From the NCBI GenBank assembly GCA_030706635.1, contig JAUZOD010000021.1:1-58110 (forward strand): a stretch of 58,110 nucleotides of DNA, given 5' to 3'. The position numbers were made by a program, and so were the translations under genes. Within the stretch, counting starts at the first letter, position 1, and each line of letters opens with the position of its first letter. The notes under the pieces were generated by a model. It was given only the letters and a program-made list of their open reading frames with translations, ran no database searches and had not been told where the DNA came from. The stretch is from Bacteroidota bacterium. GTDB lineage: Bacteria; Bacteroidota; Bacteroidia; Chitinophagales; Chitinophagaceae. Positions 1-8,712 of the stretch are shown here, piece after piece.

Positions 1-287
1 CGTTTAATGAATCGGTCCATATTTTTGAATTGGCGGGAAGCAGCGTAAAACAGTCAGGCACTGTCAAATTGAGTGATCAGCCCGGTTGGATTACATTCAG
101 CCGCGATGGAAAATATGCGATGCCTTCCACGGGGGATATTATTGATGTAAAGAAAAGAAAGATTGTAGCGACGCTGATTGATGAAACCGGAATGCATGTT
201 CAAAGTGAGAAAATGGTTGAGGTTCAGTTTGAAGGGAAAAAACCGGTAAAAGCCGGAGATCAATTCGGTATTGGAAGAGCCCTTTAA
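1..287 (+). CDS. YncE-like beta-propeller protein, C-terminal part
   Basis: This is the 3' end of a gene that begins before the window. The frame is open from base 3 and stops at 285-287. The visible ~95 residues contain QPGWITFSRDGKYAMPSTG, then VIDxKxxKIVATLxDE-type text, QSEKM and a terminal GDQFGIGR. I recognise this as the last blades of a YncE-like seven-bladed propeller protein common in Bacteroidota and Acidobacteriota, usually secreted and of unknown function. TTG codons inside the frame are not likely starts, because the protein continues upstream in the same frame with matching character. The family call rests on my recall of this C-terminal signature. The missing N-terminus hides any signal peptide. 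Confidence 0.7.
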   Translation, partial: FNESVHIFELAGSSVKQSGTVKLSDQPGWITFSRDGKYAMPSTGDIIDVKKRKIVATLIDETGMHVQSEKMVEVQFEGKKPVKAGDQFGIGRAL

Positions 288-318
288 TATTTCTTTCATT
301 TATGATTCCAGCTTCGGC

Positions 319-1200
319 ATGAAAATCTTTGCATGTATCGCCTTCATGTTCTGTTTATTTGTATTTCCTGTTTGGGCGCAGGAAAACAAACCATTTCAGG
401 CGCTTCATTTTACTTCGTCCCATACTTCCTTTCCGGATACAGGCCGGTCCAGGGATTATTTATACGACAGTGTTCTATATACGAGCTCAGCCCATTATTC
501 CGACAGTTCCGTTCTGCTGATCGTTCCCAAACATTTAAAAGCAGCCAGCCGGGTTGACCTGGTATTCTGGTTCCACGGCTGGCACAATAATATTGATACT
601 GCCGCAGCATTCTACGGGCTGACAAAACAATTCATTGCATCCAAACGAAACGCCATCCTGGTTTTGCCGGAGACTGCCCGGAACGCCCCTGATAGTTACG
701 GAGGCAAACTCGAACAACCGGGCGTGTTTAAAGCATTGGTTAATGACGTAATGAATGAACTGAGGAAAAGCCGTCTTGTTCCGGATCGCGCTGATCCCGG
801 GAATATTGTACTCGCAGGGCATAGTGGTGCATTCAGAGTGATTGCCTATATGCTTCAGAACGGTCAGTTGCCTGTTCAGGAAGTGTTTTTGTTTGACGCA
901 TTGTACGGTCAGGTTGATAAATATTTAACCTGGATATATGATGATCCGAAACGCCATTTTGTTCATTGGTTCACCAACCATGGTGGCGGTACCGATATCG
1001 TGAGCGATACCGTGATGCAACGGCTGACGAATCATCATACGCATTACGCACTTATTGAAGAAGCAGACCTAAAGCCGGATGTCCTGAAGAACAACCGGAT
1101 ACTTTTTGTGCATAGCGCCAGGGAGCACAATGTGATCATAAACAATCCGGATGATTTCCTGGTATTGCTGGAAAGCAGCTTTATACTCAAGCCCTATTAA
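319..1200 (+). CDS. Secreted alpha/beta-hydrolase-like protein
   Basis: A 293-residue protein. The ATG at 319 is chosen because it opens directly into a signal peptide (MKIFACIAFMFCLFVFPVWA, then QENK); a TTG at 271 in the same frame would put 16 polar residues before it. The core reads as an alpha/beta hydrolase: a strand with FWFHGWHNN (oxyanion-hole region), then AGHSGAF with the candidate nucleophile Ser169, a VFLFDALYG stretch with candidate acid Asp193, and a late HSAREH segment that could supply the His. It is therefore probably a periplasmic or secreted esterase or peptidase-like hydrolase. The substrate cannot be read from the sequence. It starts 31 bases after the preceding stop and may share its transcript. 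Confidence 0.7.
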   Translation: MKIFACIAFMFCLFVFPVWAQENKPFQALHFTSSHTSFPDTGRSRDYLYDSVLYTSSAHYSDSSVLLIVPKHLKAASRVDLVFWFHGWHNNIDTAAAFYGLTKQFIASKRNAILVLPETARNAPDSYGGKLEQPGVFKALVNDVMNELRKSRLVPDRADPGNIVLAGHSGAFRVIAYMLQNGQLPVQEVFLFDALYGQVDKYLTWIYDDPKRHFVHWFTNHGGGTDIVSDTVMQRLTNHHTHYALIEEADLKPDVLKNNRILFVHSAREHNVIINNPDDFLVLLESSFILKPY

Positions 1201-1595
1201 ATATTGGTGTACAGTCATCAACGATGCAGACTGCGGAAAGAAATCTTTACTAAGAATTTTTATTAATGCCAATCGATAGGGCGGGTTGATCATTCGGAGT
1301 AACGTATTCCGGTAGACGATCGGAATGCAAATCATTGCTTTGAAATGGCTGGGGCCAAAGACGCGGATTAGGATAAAAGGATACTGACGAATCCCGCGAT
1401 GGATTTGGATTTTTTAATGAAACCCGCTTTTCCTAACTTTAGTGTAAGGCAAAAAGATAGAATAGCCGTATCCCCACGCCGGACCCCAAACCGCAGAAAC
1501 CCTGAAACAATATTGCCGGTCAGCCTGAAAAGAAACGCCGGTTTCGGAAGTTTTTTAAATATCTCTTATTGTTTTCACCATAACCAAAACTGACT
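1201..1595. other. Intergenic region before the first susC
   Basis: These 395 bases hold no credible gene. A small open frame at 1399-1593 has a composition unlike its neighbours and no recognisable motif. A possible -7 element, TAACTTTA, lies at 1434-1441. A short hairpin (GAAAC/GTTTC, 1532-1545) is followed five bases later by six T residues (1551-1556), just before the susC start. It could be a weak attenuator in the susC leader, but the stem is only 5 bp, so I give it little weight. Confidence 0.4.
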
Positions 1596-4500
1596 ATGAA
1601 ACAAAATTTCTGCTCTGAAAAATGTTTCCTTGTTTTCAAGACTGTTTTCCTGAGTGCTTTGATTGTCTTATTCCCAGACGGAATGGCTCTTGCTCAAAAC
1701 CAGCCCGCTGTTCAGATCATTAAGGGCAAAGTAGCAGATGCCCAAACCAATGAAGCGCTCGCCGGTGTTTCCGTAGGCGTGAAAGGAACGACTGTGTTGG
1801 TACAAACAGACAGGAACGGAAACTATTCTATTTCGGCGGGCCCCGGGGCTACGCTCACCTTTTCCTATGTCGGCAGTAAATACGAGGAAATACCCGTCGG
1901 CAATCAAACGGTCATCAATATTAAACTACGTGCATCAACGGATCAGCTGACCGATGTGGTTGTTACCGCATTGGGTATTAAAAGGGAAAAACGTTCCCTG
2001 GGTTATTCGGTAACCACCGTTTCAGGATCTGCGTTTACGGAAGCGCGTGAGACCAATTTTGTAAACGATCTGGAAGGAAAAGTGGCCGGTGTTAACGTAA
2101 GTAATGTGGCTACGGGACCGGGCGGCTCCGCCAACGTGATCATTCGCGGTATTTCCGATATCACCGGATCAAATCAGCCTTTATACGTCATAGACGGCAT
2201 CCCCATGCAAAACAGCACGTACAGGCAAACGGACATTGGCGGCGGTTACGGTGGTGCGGACGGCGGGGATGGAACCATCAACATCAATCCCGATGATATA
2301 GAAACCATTTCCGTTTTAAAAGGCGCTGCCGCATCCGCTTTATACGGTTACCGGGGCAGCAAAGGAGTTATCCTGATCACGACAAAATCGGGTAAGTCTG
2401 CCAAAGGCACCGGGGTGGAGCTCAATTCCAATTATGTTATACAAAATGTAATTGACAATACGGACTGGCAAAAAACCTATGGACAGGGTAATGATGGTCT
2501 TAAACCGGTGGACGGGAGTGACGCTTTTGAAACGGGGCTGTCCAGTTGGGGTGCTAAGCTGGATGGATCATCTGTGTATCAGTTTGACGGCGTTCAAAGA
2601 CCTTATTCCGCTGTTTCGGGCAATATAGGCCGCTTTTATAAAGATGGCGATGCGGCGACAAATACCCTGTCTTTCAGTAAAAGCCTGGGAAGTGATGGAA
2701 GTATCCGGTTTTCGGCAAGTGATCTCGATAATACCAGTCTTATACCCAATGCGGGGTTCCAGCAGCAATCCTTTTCCTTATCGGTGAATTACAAGCTTGA
2801 TAAGCATATGGATCTTCAGTTAAAGGGACAATACATTAATGCATTCACGCACAATCGCCCAAGTGTGTCTGATGCTCCGGGCAGTGTGAATTTTGCTACT
2901 CTATTTCTTCCGCCCAATGTGAACATAAAAGATCTGGCCCCCGGTTACAAAGCAGATGGTTCTGAAAATCAGTTTTTAGATGATGCCTACACCACGAATC
3001 CCTATTTTGCGGCTTACAAGTTTATCAACAATACCCGGCGTAACCGCTTCATCGGTTCAGCTGATCTGAAATATACTTTTGACAATGGCCTGTATCTGCA
3101 GTTCCGTGCGGGCGAAGATTATTTTGCTGACCGGAATACTAATGTAACGCCAAACGGCACTGCTTATCAGTCTGACGGGTTTATGCAGGAAGAAAATATC
3201 AAATCTACCGAACTGAATATAGACGGCATTGTGGGCAAGGAGTTCAGAATAACACCGGATTTTAAACTCTCTGCGCTGGTCGGCGTGAACTCCCGGACAG
3301 CTGTTGTGGACCAGATTGATGCGCAGGGAAATACTTTTCAAACACCTTATCTGTACACCATTGGCAACCTGGCCAGTCCTACAGAATATACCAGTAATCC
3401 GGTCATAGAAAATAAATCCGTCTATGGCACATTTGATTTCTCTTATAAAAACTATTTGTACCTGGCGGCTACCGGCCGGAACGACTGGTATTCCACACTG
3501 GCGCCGGGTAAAACAAATTATTTTTATCCTTCCGTAAGCGCCTCGTTCGTTTTCTCTGAGCTGCTGCATATACCGAAAATGGACATGGGGAAATTGAGAC
3601 TGGGTTATGCAGATGTTGGCGGTGAAGCGGATGCTCCTTACCAGACTCTATTGGGTTATAATAATATTGGCAATTTAAACGGATACCCGATTGGTAACAT
3701 ATCCAATGGCGGAACGGTGCCCAATGCCAATCTGCAACCTTCTTCCGCAAAAGAATTTGAAATCGGCACGGATCTGGAATTTTTTGGCAACAGGCTGCAT
3801 CTGGATGCCGCCTATTACGACAAAAAAGCAAGCCGGGAAGTTATACCTGCCGTTACTTCAGGCTCCTCAGGATACAATGCTGTTTTGCTTAACTCGGGAA
3901 CGATAGAGAATAAGGGTATTGAACTTTTGTTGTCTGGCGTGCTGGTGAAAGCAAAGAATTTCAGCTGGACGGAAACGATTAATCTGACGTATAACGACAA
4001 TAAAGTACTGTCACTTTCAAGCGGCTCAACGAATTACCCGCTCGGATATTCACGGGCAGGGGAAGACGAAGGAATAGGCGTAGCGTACATGTCTCAGGCC
4101 CTGGGCAAATCTGCTTACCAGATATTTGTGGCAGATCCCGAGCGGGACGATAAAGGCAATATTGTCATTGACCCTTTATCCGGCGCTCCGGCTGCCGGCA
4201 CTAACTATGTGGATGTGGGATCGGGCATCGATCCCTGGTCAACAGGCATCACCAGTGAATTCAGATACAAACATTTCAATTTATCTTTCCTGATAGATGG
4301 CAAATTTGGAGGAAAGATATTTTCTGGCACGAACTACTATGCCTACCAGTTCGGCCTTTCCAAGTTAACCCTTCCGGGCAGGGATCAGCGATATGGTACA
4401 AACGAGATTTATCCGCAAGACTATTACAACCTGGTCAGCAATGCCAATCCCGCCATTTTTGTTTATGATGCCAGCTTTATTAAATTCAGACAGATCATAC

Positions 4501-4706
4501 TGGGTTATAACTTCCCGACCAGTATGTTCAGCAACAAAATACAGGGGATAACATTAAGTTTTGTTGCCCGGAACGTGTTCACCATCACAAAGCATACGCC
4601 CGGTATTGATCCCGAGTCGAACTATTCAAACGGCCCACAGGGCATTGAACAGGCGGGAGTGCCTTATACCAGAACATTCGGACTTAATCTGAATGTAAAA
4701 TTCTAA
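1596..4706 (+). CDS. SusC/RagA family TonB-linked outer membrane protein
   Basis: A 1036-residue outer membrane transporter. In order: a long signal peptide (to about residue 33, ending near ALAQ), a carboxypeptidase-D-regulatory-like domain (about 40-112, starting IIKGKVADA), the SusC hallmark LTDVVVTALGIKREKRSLGY (about 117-136), a TonB plug with VIIRGISD and PLYVIDGIPM, ITTKSGK at the plug end, and a beta-barrel ending in NLNVKF. Family knowledge: SusC imports oligosaccharides through the outer membrane with TonB energy, capped by its SusD partner. There is no STN domain, so it is unlikely to signal to an anti-sigma factor, unlike the two other SusC proteins here. The susD partner follows after 34 bases. 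The substrate is unknown. Confidence 0.97.
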   Translation: MKQNFCSEKCFLVFKTVFLSALIVLFPDGMALAQNQPAVQIIKGKVADAQTNEALAGVSVGVKGTTVLVQTDRNGNYSISAGPGATLTFSYVGSKYEEIPVGNQTVINIKLRASTDQLTDVVVTALGIKREKRSLGYSVTTVSGSAFTEARETNFVNDLEGKVAGVNVSNVATGPGGSANVIIRGISDITGSNQPLYVIDGIPMQNSTYRQTDIGGGYGGADGGDGTININPDDIETISVLKGAAASALYGYRGSKGVILITTKSGKSAKGTGVELNSNYVIQNVIDNTDWQKTYGQGNDGLKPVDGSDAFETGLSSWGAKLDGSSVYQFDGVQRPYSAVSGNIGRFYKDGDAATNTLSFSKSLGSDGSIRFSASDLDNTSLIPNAGFQQQSFSLSVNYKLDKHMDLQLKGQYINAFTHNRPSVSDAPGSVNFATLFLPPNVNIKDLAPGYKADGSENQFLDDAYTTNPYFAAYKFINNTRRNRFIGSADLKYTFDNGLYLQFRAGEDYFADRNTNVTPNGTAYQSDGFMQEENIKSTELNIDGIVGKEFRITPDFKLSALVGVNSRTAVVDQIDAQGNTFQTPYLYTIGNLASPTEYTSNPVIENKSVYGTFDFSYKNYLYLAATGRNDWYSTLAPGKTNYFYPSVSASFVFSELLHIPKMDMGKLRLGYADVGGEADAPYQTLLGYNNIGNLNGYPIGNISNGGTVPNANLQPSSAKEFEIGTDLEFFGNRLHLDAAYYDKKASREVIPAVTSGSSGYNAVLLNSGTIENKGIELLLSGVLVKAKNFSWTETINLTYNDNKVLSLSSGSTNYPLGYSRAGEDEGIGVAYMSQALGKSAYQIFVADPERDDKGNIVIDPLSGAPAAGTNYVDVGSGIDPWSTGITSEFRYKHFNLSFLIDGKFGGKIFSGTNYYAYQFGLSKLTLPGRDQRYGTNEIYPQDYYNLVSNANPAIFVYDASFIKFRQIILGYNFPTSMFSNKIQGITLSFVARNVFTITKHTPGIDPESNYSNGPQGIEQAGVPYTRTFGLNLNVKF

Positions 4707-4740
4707 GATGACTATTAAAAGACCATAATAAGTTATTAAT

Positions 4741-6315
4741 ATGAAAATACAATCTCTATACACGCTGGCAACCGCCGTCATACTCATGGCCCTTGCTTCG
4801 TGCAAAAAAGCGGATCTGCTGAAAACAAATACCGATCCCAACTCTGTATCTGTCGACGTATTTGATCCCAATAATATACTAACGGCAACCCAGCTTTACT
4901 ATACGGGCAGTACGGATAATGCGATTGAAGTGGAAGAAACGGAAATACAGGGCGCCGGCTGTTTTATTCAACACTGGGCCTCCACATCCGGTTATTTCTT
5001 TGGAGATAAATATCTGTTTAGCCCCGGTGGCTGGAGTTCGTTTTTTGATCACGCGTACACCTGGGCGGTAAAGAACGCAGTGGATCTTTATACCACTACA
5101 ATGGGTAAACCCCAGTACGCAAACCTGCATCAGATCTCCAGGATAATGAAAGCGCTGGTATTTGAACGCATTACGGATGTATATGGAGATGTGCCTTATT
5201 TCCAGGCCGGGCTGGCTTATCATGGATCTGTTTATTTTCCTCCGTATGACAAACAAAAGGATATTTATGCCGATTTGCTGAAAGAGGTATCCGAAGCGGT
5301 GGACAGTCTTGACGAGAATGCTGATCTGCCGGTAGGGGATATGTTTTATTCCCAGTCCGGCGATCAGATAGGGGAATGGAAAAAATTCGGAAATACGCTG
5401 CTGCTGCGTATGGCCATGCGCCTGACCAAGGTGGACCCTGCAACAGCGCAACAGTATGTAACTAAAGTGCAGGGGCTTACCATGACCAGTAATGATGACA
5501 ATGCCATTGTTCCGCATGGTACCAATGATCCGCTGACCATCAACAGGATATACCGGGGAATTGGTGAAGATGGCGCTATCCAATTATCAGGACAAATCAG
5601 TAAGACGTTTATTGATTTTTTGCAAAGCAATGATGACCCCCGTCTGCCGGTGTTATCATACATTTATCCGCCCGACTTTCAACCGGGAGATGATCCGGGA
5701 GGGGGATCTGCTGATCCGGGAGATCAGGTCGGCCTGCCCAATGGTTATGATGCCGGCAATACGGCTCACGGTATCGTCAACTATCCGGGTTATCTCGGGA
5801 ATACCAATTTGTATTCACGTCCGAGTCCGATCATATTTAATCCTACCGCCCCGACGTTAATATTAACGTATGCTGAATCTGAGCTTTTGCTGGCGGACGC
5901 AGCCAAACGCTGGGGTATCGGTGACGCAGCGACGCATTACAACAATGGGGTAAAAGCTGCCATTACAGAGCTGTCAGCCTATGGCGATGCGGGCGTAATC
6001 AGTGACGACGATGCGCAGGCTTATTTGGATGCCCATCCTTATAGTGATGCCAATGGACTGGAAATGATCAATACACAGTTTTGGGCCGCTACATTTTTTA
6101 ATGAATATGAAGCCTGGAGCAATTATCGCCGCACGGGCTATCCCGATTTAGTGCCCGTGACTTATCCCGGCAGTCAGTCTCCCGGTGCAATACCCAGAAG
6201 GATGGCTTATTCGACAGTCGATAAGCAGGTTAATGCCTCTAATTACAATGCCGCAGTAGCGGGATTATCCGGCGGCGATAAAATAACCAGCCGTGTGTGG
6301 TGGGATGTGCCATAG
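4741..6315 (+). CDS. SusD/RagB-like outer membrane lipoprotein (SusD-like_2 type)
   Basis: A 524-residue lipoprotein with lipobox ALASC (Cys21), directly downstream of its SusC. The opening KTNTDPNSV and the later VFERITDVYGDVPYFQAG and LRMAMRLTKVDP segments are typical of the SusD-like_2 subgroup (TPR-rich, surface-exposed glycan binder). The C-terminal EYEAWSNYRRTGYPDL motif is the usual end of these proteins. It acts as the lid of the SusC transporter. The gap between the two genes contains the palindrome TAATAAGTTATTA (4725-4737). The operon appears to end here, since the next gene is about 300 bases away and begins a different regulatory cassette. The glycan bound cannot be deduced. Confidence 0.95.
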   Translation: MKIQSLYTLATAVILMALASCKKADLLKTNTDPNSVSVDVFDPNNILTATQLYYTGSTDNAIEVEETEIQGAGCFIQHWASTSGYFFGDKYLFSPGGWSSFFDHAYTWAVKNAVDLYTTTMGKPQYANLHQISRIMKALVFERITDVYGDVPYFQAGLAYHGSVYFPPYDKQKDIYADLLKEVSEAVDSLDENADLPVGDMFYSQSGDQIGEWKKFGNTLLLRMAMRLTKVDPATAQQYVTKVQGLTMTSNDDNAIVPHGTNDPLTINRIYRGIGEDGAIQLSGQISKTFIDFLQSNDDPRLPVLSYIYPPDFQPGDDPGGGSADPGDQVGLPNGYDAGNTAHGIVNYPGYLGNTNLYSRPSPIIFNPTAPTLILTYAESELLLADAAKRWGIGDAATHYNNGVKAAITELSAYGDAGVISDDDAQAYLDAHPYSDANGLEMINTQFWAATFFNEYEAWSNYRRTGYPDLVPVTYPGSQSPGAIPRRMAYSTVDKQVNASNYNAAVAGLSGGDKITSRVWWDVP

Positions 6316-6617
6316 GAATCCTTTCATATCCTGACGTGACGAATCTTTCGTCCGAAAAAAAGTCATGGGTGGGGCAGCGATTCTTAATGTCTGAAAATGA
6401 GATTTTTAAAGTGATTTCAGGCAGCCGGTTTCATCAGCATCTTTTCGTTGACGCATCACCGAAAGGAATGTGTGTAATATTTTTCTACCGGAAATAATCG
6501 TTTTTATTTTTTAAAAGACGCAATTTTGGTAGGTTTGGTGGTGGGTGCCCGCGTTTTTTGTGATGAATATTTTTTTGTATCTGAGTTCTATTTTTTAACT
6601 AATATCCCTGTCGGTAC
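6316..6617. other. Intergenic region between the first susD and the ECF sigma gene
   Basis: These 302 bases contain no convincing gene. They carry the candidate promoter of the ECF sigma gene, listed separately at 6505-6537. I found no clear terminator for the upstream susCD pair. Confidence 0.4.
6505..6537 (+). promoter_or_regulatory. Candidate Bacteroidota-type promoter for the ECF sigma gene
   Basis: TAGGTTTG at 6530-6537 is an exact match to the TAnnTTTG -7 element used by the primary sigma factor in Bacteroidota. A T-rich tract about 19-22 bases upstream (around 6505-6512) could serve as the -33 element. It lies about 80 bases before the TTG start of the sigma gene. Sequence match only; no start-site evidence. 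Confidence 0.45.
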
Positions 6618-7232
6618 TTGCCATTACAGATTGCTTATACGGAAAAAGGCCTGTTGTATCAGGTTTCGGAAGGTGATGAAATTGCCTTCCGGGAATTATT
6701 CTGCAAATATAAAAACAGGATCTACAGTATTGCCTTTCGCCTGACCCGTTCTGCCTTCGTTTCAGAGGAAGTTGTGCAGGATATATTTTTACATATCTGG
6801 ATCCGGCGAAGCAAACTTTCCCAGGTGGAGGATTTTGACGCCTATTTATTTGTCACCACCCGCAATGAAGTTTATCGCACACTCAAGCGGATTGCCCGGC
6901 AGCGAAATTCGGGCCGTCCTGCATCCGAAGAAACGGATCAGTTCAGCGCAGATGAGAATTTATTATATAAAGATTTTGTCATGGTCCTGCAAAAGGCAAT
7001 AGAGAGGTTGCCTTACAGGCAGCGTCAGATTTACCGGCTGATCAAGGAAAAGGAACTTAAGAGGGATCAGGTGGCCGCCCGGCTGCACCTGGATCCTGAA
7101 ACCGTAAAATCGCATCTTGCCCAGGCTATGCGGAATATCCGCGCGTATTGCCTGACGCATCTCGACCTTTTCTTGCTTTTCCTGCTTATTTCTTATTTCC
7201 TATTTGTCGTGGCAGGGTTGCCGGGGTGCTAA
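6618..7232 (+). CDS. ECF RNA polymerase sigma factor with hydrophobic tail
   Basis: A 204-residue sigma-70 family ECF factor. TTG at 6618 is the chosen start: the frame is closed by a stop at 6600-6602, there is no ATG before region 2, and MPLQIAYTEKGLLYQVSEGD fits the usual length and shape of these factors. Region 2 covers about residues 24-90 (EEVVQDIFLHIWIRR) and region 4 about 130-175 (LPYRQRQIYRLIKEKEL, then a helix-turn-helix ending LAQAMRNIRAY). After region 4 comes a hydrophobic tail of about 20 residues (LDLFLLFLLISYFLFVVAG). With the FecR gene downstream it should switch on the adjacent susC/susD when the STN-SusC senses its ligand. The tail may hold the factor at the membrane; that is inference. 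Confidence 0.93.
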   Translation: MPLQIAYTEKGLLYQVSEGDEIAFRELFCKYKNRIYSIAFRLTRSAFVSEEVVQDIFLHIWIRRSKLSQVEDFDAYLFVTTRNEVYRTLKRIARQRNSGRPASEETDQFSADENLLYKDFVMVLQKAIERLPYRQRQIYRLIKEKELKRDQVAARLHLDPETVKSHLAQAMRNIRAYCLTHLDLFLLFLLISYFLFVVAGLPGC

Positions 7233-7328
7233 ATTTTTTTTTCACGGCACTCACCCAACCCTGTGTTGAGGCGACTCTTTAGGCAAGGTCATGCCGTGCA
7301 CCTGCATGAGTTGTATAAAATCGCATAT

Positions 7329-8531
7329 ATGGCAATTTCACGTCTGGAATATCTGTTTGGCAGATATGCACAGCGAATCAGTACGGAACAGGAAGAGAAG
7401 GAGCTAATGATGCTCATAGAGAAACCCGCCCACAAGGAAGAGCTGTTGAGATTGATCGCGCAGACAATAGAAACTACTCCCGCAGGCTTGGAAATGCCGG
7501 GGCAGGCGACTTCTTCTGTGCTGGAGGCTATTTTTCAGGCGGAATCTCCAAGGTTGGTCCGGGAGCAGGAGACCGTAAAGTTCAGCCGCCGGATTACCTG
7601 GCGCATTGGTGCAGCCGTCGCGGTTGCGGCCCTCTTATTTGGATGGTATTGGAATGGCAGGACGCAAAAAAACAAAGTGCCGGCGACGGCAAAAACAACA
7701 GGAGATAACAGCCTTCCGCCGGGAGGGAATAAAGCTATATTAACCCTCGGAGACGGAAGTAAAATAGTACTCGACAGTGCGGCCAACGGGCTGATCACCC
7801 ACCAGGGAACAGTGAAAATAATAAAGCGGGCCAATGGGGAACTTTCTTATTCTGATCCCGAAGGGAAGCCCGCGGAAATATTCTATAATATGATGACGAC
7901 GCCGCGCGGTGGAGAGTACGAACTCAGCTTACCAGACGGCAGCCGTGCATGGCTGAATGCAACGTCCTCGATCCGCTATCCGACTTCTTTTGCTGGTGAG
8001 AGAAGAGAGGTGGAAATAAGCGGAGAGGTTTATTTTGAGATAGCCAGGAACAGTGCGATGCCGTTTGTTGTGAAAGTGCATCGGGAGATGGCTGGTAAAA
8101 AGGACATGGAAATAACCGTCCTGGGTACTCATTTTAACGTGATGGCGTATCCTGATGAGCCTGAGATAACCACCACCTTGCTGGAAGGAAAAGTAAGCCT
8201 GACAAATGGTTCGGCTAATATCGTGCTGCGACCCGGACAGCAGGCTAAGCTTGAGAATACGGCAGGTTTTGCAGTGGAAGAAGCTGACGTGGATAAGGCA
8301 GTCGCCTGGACAACCGGGTTTTTTCAATTCGAAAACATGAATATATATTCCATCATGCGGCAACTGTCCAGATGGTATAATGTTGAAGTGAGTTATAGTG
8401 TAAAGGATTACGGAAGGTTGTTTGGAGGACGTATCAACCGAAACCTCAATCTGCCGGAGGTATTGTCAGTGCTGGAAGCCAACAATATTCATTTCAGGAT
8501 TGAAGGAAGGAAAATAACTGTTTTGCCTTAA
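7329..8531 (+). CDS. FecR-family anti-sigma factor
   Basis: A 400-residue inner membrane regulator. The ATG at 7329 (MAISRLEYLFGRY) is preferred to the GTG at 7263, because family members normally open with this helix. In order: cytoplasmic N-terminal sigma-binding helices (1-90), one membrane helix (about 100-120, ITWRIGAAVAVAALLFGWYW), a periplasmic FecR domain (about 195-310, including LPDGSRAWLNATSSIRYP and VLGTHFNVMAY), and a C-terminal DUF4974 domain (about 325-400, FQFENMNIYSIMRQLSRWYN) that resembles STN and receives the signal. It keeps the upstream ECF factor inactive until the downstream STN-SusC (8713) is occupied. The sigma-fecR-susC-susD order is the usual one. Confidence 0.95.
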   Translation: MAISRLEYLFGRYAQRISTEQEEKELMMLIEKPAHKEELLRLIAQTIETTPAGLEMPGQATSSVLEAIFQAESPRLVREQETVKFSRRITWRIGAAVAVAALLFGWYWNGRTQKNKVPATAKTTGDNSLPPGGNKAILTLGDGSKIVLDSAANGLITHQGTVKIIKRANGELSYSDPEGKPAEIFYNMMTTPRGGEYELSLPDGSRAWLNATSSIRYPTSFAGERREVEISGEVYFEIARNSAMPFVVKVHREMAGKKDMEITVLGTHFNVMAYPDEPEITTTLLEGKVSLTNGSANIVLRPGQQAKLENTAGFAVEEADVDKAVAWTTGFFQFENMNIYSIMRQLSRWYNVEVSYSVKDYGRLFGGRINRNLNLPEVLSVLEANNIHFRIEGRKITVLP

Positions 8532-8615
8532 TGAATTTTAACTGCTGCAAAAAAATAATATTTAACCAAAACCTGCATTATGACTATATAATCTTCTCCG
8601 GTAACCATTAAAAAA

Positions 8616-8642
8616 CCGAACCCCGATGGCGTCGGGATCCGG
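8616..8642 (+). other. Hairpin in the leader before the second susC
   Basis: In the 181-base gap between fecR and susC, CCG..CCCGA tggcg TCGGG..CCGG folds into a stem of about 8 bp with a small internal loop. No T-run follows, so it does not look like a simple terminator. It may be a leader structure or an RNA-processing element separating regulator and transporter messages. Function is inferred from position only. Confidence 0.35.
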
Positions 8643-8712
8643 CAAATGTTCAGGTTACCCAAAAATGAATCTGCTAGGACGTATTATCAGTTAACCCAAA
8701 CTTTACAAATGT

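Noticed and set aside
1399-1593. 64-codon frame just before the first susC
   Set aside because: No motif, unlikely composition and no homologue I can recall; more likely leader sequence.
3057-3569. Open frame of about 170 codons antisense to the first susC
   Set aside because: No motif, odd composition, and it lies within a well-supported SusC gene.
4725-4737. Palindrome TAATAAGTTATTA between the first susC and susD as an operator
   Set aside because: AT-rich 13-mer palindromes arise easily; it lies inside a probable operon, so there is no reason to expect an operator.
8616-8642. Hairpin before the second susC as a terminator
   Set aside because: No T-run follows and genes on both sides belong to the same regulatory cassette; listed only as a hairpin.
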